64,000 nt of DNA from Azorinus chamasolen (taxonomy: Eukaryota; Mollusca; Bivalvia; Cardiida; Solecurtidae): contig OY755251.1 in NCBI GenBank assembly GCA_963576725.1, positions 37,951,246 through 38,015,245 of the forward strand, read 5' to 3'. The notes under the pieces are model-generated. The model had not been told where the DNA came from and made no database searches. It saw only the letters and a program-made list of their open reading frames with translations. Each line of letters begins with the position of its first letter. Position 1 is the first letter of the stretch. Shown piece by piece: positions 10,901 through 19,700 of the stretch. A program made the translations under genes and the position numbers.

Positions 10901-13900
10901 AATTAGATAAATTTTAGAATGGCATATGAAACACAGTACATTTTTGGCCGAGACAGAACCTGTAGAATCAGACTTAAATTTTACCATAAGCAAACAGAGC
11001 AGACCCTGGTCAGACGACTCCTATAGAAGCCAAGCCGTCTGATTTGGGTCTTGCAAATGGGCGAAAAGGTGTTTATATGAAGGCAATGGTTAAACTGGTT
11101 GCTTAACCCTTTCCTCCATAAATACGCCTTTCTACGCCACTTTTTGAAATTATTGTGATAAATAGAGCATTTGCTGCTACAGGAGAAAATGCACTATTTA
11201 TCACAATGGTTTCAAACTTCAAAATTCTAAATTTTTACTTTTCTCTAGTAAATGCTCCTTTTGGGTAGATTCATTCAAAGAGAGTCGTCTGAAAATAGCC
11301 TAAGGAGGAAAGAGATAATAAGTGTACAAAATAATGACTTCATGGATGATTATTAATAAGCTGAAATTTTATAATGGCATATAAACGCATTATTGTTACC
11401 CATTGCAGAAATGGAAAAACAGAGCTACATTATTCCACAAGCAAACACAGCAGGCCCTTATCAGACGACAGTAACCGTCTGATTTATTTGTTTCTATTTT
11501 GGGGTTTTACGTCATAGGCTATTTTTAGATCCAACCACTTTGAATAAATCGAACGAAAAGTAGCATTAACTAGAGAAAAGGATTTGTTTTCAGAATTGTG
11601 TACATGTAGTTTGAAACCATTGTGATAAATAGAGTATATGCTCCTATGGGAGCAAATGCTCTATTTATCACGATGGTTTCAAGAAGTGACTATTACAGAG
11701 GCGTAGAAAGGTGTATTTCTGGAGGAAAGGGTTAATAGTGGTTCGGTTATATCGCGACATCCAGTTAATTACAGGTGAAGGAAGACTCCAGATGTTTTAA
11801 CCCTTTCCTCTATAATACGCCTTTCTACGCCTCTGTAAAAGTCACTTTTTGAAACCATTGTGATAAATAGAGCATTTGCTCCTAGAAAGCAAATGCTCTA
11901 TTTATCACAATGGTTTCAGAACTACAAAATTCTAAAAAAAATCTTTTCTCTAGTTAATGCTCCTTTTTGGTAGATTCATTCAAAGAGGTTTGGTCTTAAA
12001 ATACAAAATGTAGCCTATGAGGGAATTGGTTAAATTGCGTTGTTTTGTACACAAAAGAACGTTCGGGTAGACCTTCCACACGCCAGCTTGAAAGCTTCCT
12101 CGTATGAAAAATCTAAATGTCCAGAACAGGATGTGAACCGCAGCGGTGAGTGTAAGTCGAATGCCAAAGCTACTCCACCACGGATACCCTGCCATCAAGG
12201 TCTACTAAGTTTGCAAATGCGTAAAAATGTGGATTTATGTGAGTTTAGGTGCAAAAAGCAAGAATGCATAATGACATGATTATTTCTGTCACCAGTTCTA
12301 GGCAGTGTCCACAAAGTTTTATAACATTAATATTTTACTTGATAGCAACGCCTTTGCATATCTGCAGAATCTGCCCCGACCCCTAACACCACCCCACACA
12401 AACACCTGATAACATTGTAAACAAAACTTTAAAATAAATAGATTCTGTTCATGTTATTATTTTTACATGAATATTCATCAAGTAAGGGGGTAGCCATATT
12501 TGTCGTCTTTTCAGGTGACAAAACAACAATTGAGCTATCCATGGCCAAAGAGTGTGACCTTATTACTATAAAGGAAGAATTTATCCCCATGAAGTACGCA
12601 TTTGCCTTCCAGCACAATTCACCCCACATTGACATGTTCTCCGATCAGTAAGTACTAACCGCTGCCATATGAAACACATGTACAGTAGAACCCCTCTAAT
12701 GCGACCACTTAAAGAATAACCATAGCTGTCTTTATAAGCAGGTGGTTGCTTAATGCAGGATGGAAGTAATGCAGAAAGCTCCTGCAGGAGCGTTATGCAT
12801 TTCTTTCGTCCTGCATTAAGCTACCACCTGCCTCTAATACCTAGAAGTATACCTCATTTTGGTGGTCGCAGTTGAGGGTTTTTTGTATGTAGGACCACAG
12901 GTGCTAGGCGTGTGGCCATTTCACAAATACTGCTTATAAATACCTTCAAATACGTTTAGACATCATAACTTGACATTATAAAAAAAAGAAAAAAAATGAA
13001 AAAAAATATTTTTTTTTCGTATAGTATATTACTATATAAAGGTATGTAACTAAATGGTCCAAAGTGGCAGAAAAAATGCACAAACTACATTCCGCGTCTT
13101 GTTACGACGTCAATTTCCGCTCGATTTCAATCAAATATGAGTCAATGCACGCAGAAATGTCCAGTCTTTCAAATACACACCATTGATTGCCAATCATAAG
13201 CAGTGTTACCGGCTTTATAATAGTCAAATGGTCTGCCGGGCACCAGTCGCTTCTTCGCTTCAAGCATTTCCGGGTCACGAAAAATCATGGCTGGCCGAAT
13301 GTTGACAGCCGCGGGTTGTTTCGAAAACTCTTCAGTTTCGTAGAACCGGTAGTAACTTTGAGGTTGACATCGACAGTAAGTTTAATGGTTATGTTAGTTT
13401 TATTGAATGAGAGTGGAAAACGGACCATATTATGAGATCTAGTGTGACTTTCGATGTCATCAGTGGTGAAAATGTGCATGTATGTGTCGGTAGTGACTCG
13501 GTCGACTAAATCTAAGCTGGAGTTTATCGTCTCAAAACAGTAATTTTTCGGCTTATGATCGGCAATCAATGGTGTGTATTTGAAAGACTGGACATTTCTG
13601 CGTGCATTGACTCATATTTGATTGAAATCGAGCGGAAATTGACGTCGTAACAAGACGCGGAATGTAGTTGGTGCATTTTTTCTGCCACTTTTGACCATTT
13701 AGTTACATACCTTTATATAGTAATATAATATACGGAAAAAAAAAAAATTCATTTTTTTTTCTTTTTTTTTATAATGTCAAGTTATGATGTCTAAACGTAT
13801 TTGAAGGTATTTATAAGCAGTATTTGTGAAATGGCCACACGCCTAGCACCTGTGTGTAGGACGTCACGTTGTTGTAAAAGTTTGTTTGATTGTGCTGATT

Positions 13901-15284
13901 AACGTACGTTTCTGCTCACTATGGGTTAAATGGACGCCCCAGAGAGAGGGGAGAGGATACAGAGACACCCGGGCGCGGCTCGTCCGAAGGACTGTTGCGA
14001 AAGTCCAGTGGTGACATGTCATGATTGGAAGTATTTCAGCTTCCTGAACCCTATTCGGGTTCCAATGCCTTAATTCCTTTTAAGTTATAGGATATTACTA
14101 TTTTTCACATTTTATATTCCTAGTTTGAAACTAAAATGTGTAATAGATACGCCAGTTCGAGGATTGAGAGCAAGACTGTCGTAACTATAATTTGTTTTGT
14201 CTAGTCATTATGGCCTTTGCAAACAGTTTGGATCCTATAGGAGCCGTTTGACCAGGGTCTGCTCTGTTTGCTAATGGAATTTGAAATATCTTATTCTTTA
14301 CTTTCTAGAATGGCTACAATGTTCCACCTTCCATATTTCATTATTACTATTTTGTCCATGAATATTCAGTAGGTATTGAAAGTTGGAATAAACGTAGAAC
14401 AGGAAAAGGGTTAAAACCCGTATGTGACAAAAAAATACCATAGGACATAATGAACCTATATCACCCGAGACAGCTGGTCACTGTTGCATTTGAGAAGCCC
14501 TAGACAGGAATACGTTTCATGATAACAGTTTACTATACTAGATATATTTCTAATTACCGAACAGATTAACCATTTCTGCGCCAAATTTCTAAATGTCGTC
14601 TGCAAACTAATTTTGTTAAAGCATTCGGTAAAATAAGATTTCAAAGAAATAAAGCACAGAAAGTATCTGATCATACGCCGCCTCTGATATGAGACTGCGC
14701 TATTTGTCGTGGTGCATTCTTGCGACATTGGCGGTAGTAGGGTTAAGAATATCTACACAGAATTAGAATTGCAAATGGCAGCTAACTACTGCGAATTTAA
14801 AACTGAATAGTATGGTCATGTGCCAATTTGCAAATTAAACAAACTATGGTTATCTAACTGAGACACAATTTCGATGACTGCCGAAATTATTTAGGTACAT
14901 ATTTCCATAAACGTGTTGACCGGTTTACAAATACCATTTAACATGTGTATAGCATTGCATAGTTAACTTCTAAGTAAAACAACATTACTGTTTTAATTCT
15001 AAAGGATCATGAAGAGCCAAGAGGCGGGTCTTTTTGAGATATGGCGGCGGAAGTGGTGGCCAAAAAAGAACTTTTGTATGACAGGAACAGTCCCGGAGTC
15101 GAAGCCCATCTCCCTGAGTGATGTCCAGAGTGCCCATTACGTCTGTGCCATAGGGGTGTTTGTAGGGTCGGTGGCATTTGTATTGGAGCTGATTGTATTC
15201 AGACTGAGGAAGAAGTCAAATGGAGAAACAGCGACCTCTAATGGAGTTGTAAGACTGAATGAGAGTTCTCCAAGACACAGATAA
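4788..15284 (+). CDS. Ionotropic glutamate receptor, 3' six exons (partial)
   Basis: Ligand-gated cation channel subunit of the plasma membrane. Six exons (4788-4965, 5730-5888, 8250-8470, 10459-10591, 12515-12647, 15005-15284) join with matching phases and GT/AG borders into 367 codons plus stop. In order they encode the end of S1 (PLAIIPAREQVVDFS), M1 (SLPVVTVLVCLLE), pore loop (DSFWYMYGALLCQGG), M3 (TYCGNLIAFLTV), S2 (WGTLGGTNWE; YAWIGDKTT) and M4 (VCAIGVFVGSVAFVLELIVF), then a short cytoplasmic tail. The Arg of PAREQ and the Asp of WIGD align with the ligand-contacting Arg and acidic residue of the family, while the usual PLTIT Thr is Ala. The residue at the vertebrate Q/R site aligns to Cys. 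The amino-terminal domain and early S1 are missing, so they are upstream of the window or unrecognised. AMPA, kainate, delta or IR-like subtype cannot be decided from this part. Confidence 0.93.
5131..5406. mobile_element. Mariner-type MITE, 276 bp
   Basis: TIRs of about 37 bases, TACGAGGATTGTTCGGAAAG and the complement of CTTTCCGAACAACCCTCGTA, with TA at both outer ends. No coding frame. Lies in the intron between the first two receptor exons here. Confidence 0.85.
5730..5888 (+). CDS. iGluR exon: M1 and first half of pore loop
   Basis: Acceptor catag at 5725-5729 and donor gtttgt at 5889. Completes the split Gly codon of the previous exon, then encodes the M1 helix (GLSLPVVTVLVCLLEKYN), the M1-M2 linker and the pore helix SFWYMYGALLCQG. 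The exon ends in phase 1 just after the Cys-Gln that align with the Q/R-site region of AMPA receptors. Confidence 0.93.
6060..6340. mobile_element. Decayed family A MITE
   Basis: Holds one arm of the GGATACTGATGAGACAC hairpin variant at 6072-6092 and a degraded family A body with GGAGCCATCC and the conserved right arm (taatatgcatgatgtcatta at 6297-6316). Confidence 0.55.
6411..7001 (+). pseudogene. Seven tandem decayed copies of the receptor M3 exon start
   Basis: Copies near 6411, 6472, 6584, 6675, 6765, 6834 and 6932 match the first ~75 bases of the exon at 8250 (GGTTCATCTACCGGACTC, GGTCGCACTATCGTGAGTG, TGGTGGGTCTATTG) and are joined by AT-rich spacer resembling the intron just before that exon. 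Copies 3 and 7 keep an acceptor (cacag, cccag). Copy 2 still reads VHLPDSFVGRIIVSAW in frame; copy 6 reads HLPDFFAGRTIVSVW then a stop; others carry indels. None has the M3 helix or a clear donor, so they are remnants rather than usable exons. Confidence 0.88.
6998..7019. repeat. Short perfect hairpin
   Basis: GATCGCCGC-atga-GCGGCGATC, at the end of the tandem exon-fragment array. Confidence 0.8.
7020..7810. other. Intron DNA, a 38 bp perfect palindrome only
   Basis: No gene. AAAGACCTATGATAACACA and its exact complement form a loop-free palindrome at 7567-7604. A short direct repeat (GAAGCCGGGTCAAA) occurs at 7274 and 7301. AT-rich run at 7690-7760. Confidence 0.6.
7811..7882 (+). repeat. 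tRNA-like SINE head
   Basis: A-box-like TAGCGTAGTGGTTA and B box GGTTCGATTCT are spaced as in a tRNA, followed by an A/T-rich tail. The anticodon stem pairs poorly, so this is a tRNA-derived SINE remnant rather than a working tRNA gene. Confidence 0.65.
8250..8470 (+). CDS. iGluR exon: pore exit, M3 and start of S2
   Basis: Acceptor ttcccacag ends at 8249 and donor gtatga follows at 8471; phases 1 and 0. Encodes GGVHLPDSFAGRTIVSAWW, the M3 helix with TYCGNLIAFLTV (counterpart of the SYTANLAAF gating motif), then S2 with WGTLGGTNWE. The first ~75 bases of this exon are the part found in tandem decayed copies at 6411-7001. Confidence 0.95.
8578..8652. repeat. Family A hairpin
   Basis: ACAAACAGTGCAGACCCTGA and CTACACTGTTTGCAAAG arms around GGGCTCCTCTAGGAGCCC. 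Confidence 0.8.
8898..9293. repeat. Three tandem units of about 120-150 bp
   Basis: Units begin TCCAAACTTGAGCA at 8898, 9023 and 9140 and end in TATTGGAGCATAT. The third unit has a ~40 base insertion. Confidence 0.75.
9357..9600. mobile_element. Family A TTAA MITE
   Basis: TTAACCCCTCCCTG at left, GGAAAGGATTGA at right (TTAA with one change), hairpin GCAAACATAGCAGACCC at 9490-9560 with core GGTCCCTGCAGGAACC. It sits in the TTAA of the family C sequence GGTGGCTGTTTAATGCAG. Confidence 0.8.
9668..9908. mobile_element. Family A TTAA MITE
   Basis: TTAACTCTTTACTCCATAAA start, hairpin at 9707-9773 (GCAAACAGAGTAGACCCAGA), right arm with catgatgtcag and the end GGATAAAGGGT. Confidence 0.75.
9986..10350. 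mobile_element. Family D pogo-like MITE with 45 bp-arm hairpin
   Basis: TIRs TACAGTGCTCCCTCCCTACA and complement, TA target. The centre (10105-10201) is a perfect inverted repeat from TGCCTCCATCAAACCC to its complement with loop cagag. Inserted in the TA of the repeated GACTGTTAGTATT sequence around it. Confidence 0.85.
10459..10591 (+). CDS. iGluR exon: S2 ligand lobe
   Basis: Acceptor tatttcag ends at 10458 and donor gtaggt at 10592; phases 0 and 1. Encodes SDFRKIGDAMIEFNKSD and ends VKEGGYAWIG, just before the acidic ligand-contact residue that is completed in the next exon. Confidence 0.93.
10628..11093. mobile_element. Family A TTAA MITE hosting another TTAA MITE
   Basis: TTAACCCTTTCCCTG at 10628 and GCAATGGTTAA ending 11093. 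Its own hairpin (GCAAACAGAGCAGACCCTGG) is at 10987-11055 and the left half is interrupted at a TTAA by the element at 10680-10902. Confidence 0.75.
10680..10902. mobile_element. TTAA MITE with 18 bp perfect TIRs (family E)
   Basis: TTAACCCATTTGCTCCCA and its exact complement at the right end. Carries its own A-type hairpin AGCAAACAGCGTAGACTC at 10797-10862, core GCCGCATTATGTGGC. Inserted at the TTAA of the surrounding family A element. Confidence 0.85.
11103..11318. mobile_element. Family B TTAA MITE
   Basis: TTAACCCTTTCCTCCATAAA start; hairpin TGTGATAAATAGAGCATTTG around GCTGCTACAGGAG; ends near GGAGGAAAGAGATAA. Confidence 0.75.
11442..11735. mobile_element. Family A fragment and inverted family B MITE
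   Basis: 11442-11495 is a truncated family A hairpin (GCAAACACAGCAGGCCC). 11507-11735 is family B in the opposite orientation, with hairpin core GCTCCTATGGGAGC and terminal GGAAAGGGTTAA. Confidence 0.75.
11797..12033. mobile_element. Family B TTAA MITE, well preserved
   Basis: TTAACCCTTTCCTCTATAAT to GGGAATTGGTTAA. Hairpin arms GAAACCATTGTGATAAATAG with core GCTCCTAGAAAGC. Confidence 0.85.
12515..12647 (+). CDS. iGluR exon: S2, acidic ligand residue
   Basis: Acceptor cttttcag ends at 12514 and donor gtaagt at 12648; phases 1 and 2. Encodes GDKTTIELSMAKECDLITI and then FIPMKYAFAFQHNSPH, the conserved end of S2. The Asp after WIG aligns with the family's amino-group-binding acidic residue. 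Confidence 0.93.
12681..12887. mobile_element. Family C pogo-like MITE
   Basis: TACAGTAGAACCCCTCTAAT at left and a degraded GAGGGTTTTTTGTA at right; hairpin GCAGGTGGTTGCTTAATGCA with core GCTCCTGCAGGAGC. It directly abuts the left target duplication of the next element, in the intron after receptor exon 12515-12647. Confidence 0.8.
12896..13854. mobile_element. 959 bp long-TIR element with 8 bp target duplication
   Basis: Inverted repeats of about 300 bases (12896-13198 and 13553-13854) start CACAGGTGCTAGGCGTGTGG. Both sides are flanked by TGTAGGAC (12888-12895 and 13855-13862). The middle ~350 bases hold a 94-codon open frame on the minus strand without recognisable domain. The 8 bp duplication suits hAT-like transposition; the long TIRs are foldback-like. 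Confidence 0.88.
13863..14212. other. Intron DNA, nothing recognised
   Basis: A GC-richer stretch at 13935-14010 (cgcccgggcgcggctcg region) has no open coding evidence with splice signals. Confidence 0.5.
14213..14414. mobile_element. Family A MITE, variant A2
   Basis: Hairpin TTTGCAAACAGTTTGGATCC with core CCTATAGGAGCC, then the A2 arm (ttccaccttccatatttcat, gtccatgaatattcag) and terminal GGAAAAGGGTTAA. Confidence 0.75.
14415..15004. other. Last receptor intron, nothing recognised
   Basis: AT-rich with no repeat family or exon identified before the acceptor at 15004. Confidence 0.5.
15005..15284 (+). CDS. iGluR last exon: M4 and C-terminal tail
   Basis: Acceptor ttctaaag ends at 15004; the first G completes a Gln codon. 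Encodes the end of S2 (LFEIWRRKWWP), a short Ser/Asp-rich linker, the M4 helix (YVCAIGVFVGSVAFVLELIV) and a basic and Ser-rich tail, stopping with TAA at 15282-15284. No clear AATAAA was found in the following 150 bases. Confidence 0.92.
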
Positions 15285-15534
15285 ACAATTTAAATTTCGC
15301 ACACAGAGTTAACCCTTCATATACCCTTCATTGTTTTCAGACATTTCGCCGTAATATCGATTTTGCGTTGTAACGTGTTCCAATATTATTCAAAATCATT
15401 GTTTATATTAGACTATTACAATCAAATAATCGCTTAATGTAGAACTCACTTGTGTTCTGAATTAGGCGATCATGTGACTTTTGTTTCTTTGGACAATTCA
15501 TATGCTTAGCTGCAATGAGGTCATCTGTTTCTTT

Positions 15535-15652
15535 AGTTACTAAAATGGTTACGATGTTCCACCTTCCATATTTCATTAGAACTATTTTGGCCATGAATAT
15601 TCAGCAGTTATTGAACTTCTTTTTGAAAACATATGGAACGAATTAACGTACT
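15535..15652. mobile_element. Truncated family A2 MITE arm
   Basis: Contains ttccaccttccatatttcat and gccatgaatattcagcag without the hairpin, just 3' of the receptor gene. Confidence 0.6.
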
Positions 15653-15654
15653 TG

Positions 15655-16440
15655 TTTGAGGGGGTATACTGGAACCACCCTGTCCAGCGGTCGGTCCGTC
15701 CGTCCGTCCGTCTGTCCGCATGGGTAGTAGGTGTCGCAAACTCCTCCTTCAATTATAAAGTTATTGTTGGTATATATTTTAACCACGAATGTTAGATATG
15801 CAATGCGCAAGTATAGTGCGTTTAGCACTGAGCATTGCATAATTATCTCCCCTTGAACTTTGAGTATTTTTTCCATTTTGGCATGAAACATGGGAAGTTG
15901 TCTCTCCTTCAATTTGAAAGTTATTCAGTTTATATTTGATATACGTAATAACCATGAGTAGTACATGTGCAAGACGTAATTTGCATGTGTTTAGAGCTGG
16001 GCATTGCAGAATTATCTCCCCTTGATTTTTTTGTGATTTTGGCATAAAACATGGGTAGTTGGTGTGGCAAACTCCTCCTTCAGTTTTAAATTTATTGAGT
16101 GTATACATATGAAGTATACATAATAACCATGAATAGTATATGTGCACCACGGAAATGTCATGTGTTTAGCACTGGGCATTGCAGAATTATCTCCCCTTGA
16201 ACATTGAGTATTGTTTGTCATTTTGGCATGAAACATGGGGAGTTGGTGTCGCAAACTCTGCTTCAATTTAAAAGTTATTAAATTGATACTTGTCATATTT
16301 AATAACCACGAATGGTAGACTTGCAAGACGCAATTTTCATATGTTTAGTTGCAGGCATTACAGAATTATCTCCCCTTAAACTTTGAGTATTTTTGTGTTT
16401 TGAATCCTGTTATAATGGGTAGTTTGTGTCACAAACTTGG
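15655..16440. repeat. Tandem array, about 170 bp unit, four copies
   Basis: Opens with GGGGGTATACTGGAACC and a (GTCC)n run at 15693-15716. Units share AATTATCTCCCCTTGAAC, near 15839, 16009, 16182 and 16363. The layout (simple-repeat edge, then array) matches the Helitron-like arrays elsewhere in the window, here reversed. Confidence 0.75.
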
Positions 16441-16704
16441 TTTTGCAATCCAAGCTGTCGTGCGGGGATATTCATCACCTTCAGTGATAGTTCTAGTTTC
16501 AAACAGAATAGACCCTGAGGTAACAGGCTTCACGTGAACCCTGGGCAGTATGAGTACTAGACTGGAGAACATTTTGGGGATATTCACCCTGTACAGATTT
16601 CGAACCTTTGGAAAAAAACTATTGACAATACATGAAATTTAAGTGTAATAGACATTTTTTAGTTGTATTTATTCCCCCTTTACACTTTGATGTACTGTTT
16701 GCAG

Positions 16705-17170
16705 GGAACAAACCCTTCCCCCTCTAATCAGGGGGCTAACCCTTCCCCCTCTAATCAGGGAGCTAACCCTCCCCCCTCTAATCAGGGAGCTAACCCTTCC
16801 CCCTCTAATCTCTAATCAGGGAGCTAACCCTTCCCCCTCTAATCAGGGAGCTAACCCTTCCCCCTCTAACCAGGGAGCTAACCCTTCCCCCCTCTAATCT
16901 CTAATCAGGGAGCTAACCCTTCCCCCTCTAATCTCTAATCAGGGAGCTAACCCTTCCCCCTCTAATCAGGGAGCTAACCCTTCCCCCTCTAATCTCTAAT
17001 CAGGGAGCTAACCCTTCCCCCTCTAATCAGGGAGCTAACCATTCCCCCTCTAATCAGGGAGCTAACCCTAACCCTTCCCCCTCTAATCAGGAGCTAACCC
17101 TTTCCCCTCTAATCAGGGAGCTAACCCGCCCCCCTCTAATCAGGGAGCTAACCCTTCCCCCTCTAATCAC
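16705..17170. repeat. 27 bp minisatellite
   Basis: About 17 copies of GGGAGCTAACCCTTCCCCCT-CTAATCA, some with an extra CTCTAAT. Strongly strand-asymmetric (C-rich on +). Confidence 0.92.
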
Positions 17171-17183
17171 GGCTAATTGCATT

Positions 17184-17251
17184 GGCAAACAGCTAGGATC
17201 CAGATGAGACACCGTGTAACTCGACGTCCCATCAGTATCCAAACTGTTTGA
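17184..17251. repeat. Variant family A hairpin (GGATCC type)
   Basis: GGCAAACAGCTAGGATCC at left and ATCCAAACTGTTTGAC at right, around gatgagacaccg / cgtcccatc. Confidence 0.7.
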
Positions 17252-17277
17252 CAATCAATCAGTAGTTTTTCAAAAGC

Positions 17278-17525
17278 TTAACCCTTCACTCTTTGAATAT
17301 TCATGTAACAAATAATGACGTCATTATCATTAATTGGATTAATTTTTTCACTAGCACATGGACATCGGAATGTTTTGTCATGACATATACTGTAGAATCG
17401 TATCTATATTATATCAAAAGCAAACAGCAGACCCTGATCAGACGGCTCCTATATGAGCCGTCTGATCCGGGTCTACCCTGTTTGCAAAGGCGTAGAAAGG
17501 CATATTTATTGGGGAAAGGGTTTAA
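17278..17525. mobile_element. Family A TTAA MITE, complete
   Basis: TTAACCCTTCACTCTTTGAA to GGGGAAAGGGTTTAA. Left body has the attcatgtaacaaataatga block; hairpin at 17420-17487 with core GGCTCCTATATGAGCC. Confidence 0.85.
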
Positions 17526-17814
17526 AGAATCGGAAATGTGTGAAACTGCACCCGATTAAAATTGGAGTACATTGTATATGTTAATATTTACGCCATGTAA
17601 GTGTTAATTTGTTTGTTTTATAAAACTGTGTTTATTAAACAAAATAAATAACAAAAAAACATGTTGGTCCTATATCGCTCCCTTGAGCAAAATACGTCCA
17701 GATAATTATAATTAGATTAATGTCTTCACAGTGGACTTTTCTTTAATTGTATGGGTCAATCAGTTCACATGTTTGTCTTAGCAATTTGTTCCACCTGTTT
17801 GTCTTAACAATTTG

Positions 17815-18260
17815 TTACACAGATACGTTAATGCCTTTGCAAACAGAGTAGATCTAGATCAGTCCTGTATGAGCAATCTGATCAGAGCATGCGTTGTTTG
17901 CTTAGGAAATGATATAGATCGGATTCTGCGACTTCTGCATTGGCCAAAATTCCATGTGTTCATGTCATTATTAAAAGACAGCTATTTAATATTCATGTCA
18001 GTGTTTTTACATAAATATTCATTGAGTAAAGGGTTAATATAATTTTCGGGACCACAGCATTGAAGTTGCTAGAGAAAACACGATTATATGTTTGCCAAAT
18101 AACCCTTTACTCCATAAATACTCCTTTCTACGCTTTTTCAAACAGAGTAGGCCCAGATCAGACGGCTCCTATAGGAACCATCTGATAAGGGTCTGCTCTG
18201 TTTGTTTATGACATGATACAAATATGGTCCTACAGTTCTTATCAAAGCAGAAATTTCCTT
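17815..18260. mobile_element. Two adjacent family A MITEs
   Basis: Hairpins at 17836-17903 (decayed) and 18137-18208 (GGCTCCTATAGGAACC). The first ends ATTGAGTAAAGGGTTAA near 18037; the second begins AACCCTTTACTCCATAAAT at 18101 and is truncated on the right. Confidence 0.75.
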
Positions 18261-18399
18261 TAAACCTTTTACATGGATATCGATGTTACAAAACAGCAGC
18301 CAGTTCCCTTCTATTTGGGATAAAATTCAAACAGTCTAACTATATGTATATTTGTGCGTTCGTTTCGTACAAGTTATTAACAAAGTGCTCCAGATACCA

Positions 18400-19700
18400 T
18401 CAGGATCAGTCTAAAACACGAAACTGAACATTTTTCGGGTTCAAATTCGGTGGCCCCGTGTCCAAGTCCGTATCAGGAAATAGTATGTGAAGTCCGTGTT
18501 TTACTCAATACCCTCAGGGTCAGTCTAAAACACGAACCTGAACATTATTTCGATTAAAAATACGGCGGCCACGGGTCTAAGTCCGCATCAGAAAAAAATA
18601 TATGGTCAAGTCCGTGTTTTACTCAATACACTTAGGGTCAGTCTAAAACACAGACCTGAACATTATTTTGCGCAAAAATGCGGTGGTCCCAGGTCTAAGT
18701 CCGCATTAGGAAATAGTATGTTCAGTCCGCGTTTAACTCAGTATCCTCAGGTTCAGTCTAAAACACGGACCTGAACATTAGTTTGATTAAAAATGTGGCT
18801 GCCCCGGGTCCAAGTCCGCACCAGAAAAAAGTATGGTGAAATCCGTGTTTTACTCATTACACTCATGGTCAGTATAAAACACGGACCTGAACATTTTTCG
18901 GGTTCAAATGCGGTGGCCCCGTTTCCCAGTCCGCATCAGGAAATGCTCATTATCCTCATGGTCAGTATAAAACACGAACGTGAACATTTTCGGGTTCAAA
19001 TGCGGTGGCCCCGTGTCCAAGTCCTCATTAAGAAATAGTATGTTAAGTCCGTGTTTTACTCATTACCCTCAGGGTCAGTCTAAAACACAAACCTGAACAT
19101 TATTTTGTGTAAAAATGCGGTGGCCCCGGGTCCAAGTCCGCACCAGAAAAAAGGTATGGTGAGGTTCGTGTTTTACTCATTACCCTCAGGGTCAGTATAA
19201 AACATGAACCTAAACATATTTCGGGTTCAAATTCGGTGGCCCCGTTTCCCAGTCCGCATTAGGAAATTGTAGGACAAGTCCATGTTTTAGACTGACCCTG
19301 AGGGCATCGAGTAAAACACGGACCTGAACATTATTTTGTGTTAAAATGCGGGGGCCCCGTGTCCAAGTCCGCACCAGAAATAAGTATGGTGAAGTCCGTG
19401 TTTTACTCAATACCATTAGGGTCAGTCTAAAACACGAACCTGAACTTTATTTTGTGTAAAATGCGGTGGCCCCGGGTCTAAGTCCGCATCAGAAAAAATA
19501 TTACTCAATACCCTTAGGGTCAGTCTAAAACACGGACCTAAACATTTCTGGTAAAAATGTGACGGCCTCTGGTACGCATGTTGAAATTGTAGTCCAAGTC
19601 TTAAAACCTGAACATTATTTCAGGTCCATGTCAATACCCGAAAATACTAAGCAAAGTCCATGTTACACGATACCCTAATGGTCACGAACCGTTTTAAAAT
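18400..19700. repeat. Satellite array, about 115 bp unit
   Basis: About 11 units, each with CAGTCTAAAACACGGACCTG and GCGGTGGCCCCGGGTC-AAGTCCGCA. Within a unit GTCCGTGTTTTACTC and CTAAAACACGGAC are inverted copies. One stretch near 19275-19320 is locally rearranged into inverted order. Confidence 0.88.

Noticed and set aside
13285..13569. 94-codon frame inside the long-TIR element as a transposase
   Set aside because: Too short, runs into the TIR, and shows no catalytic or DNA-binding motif.
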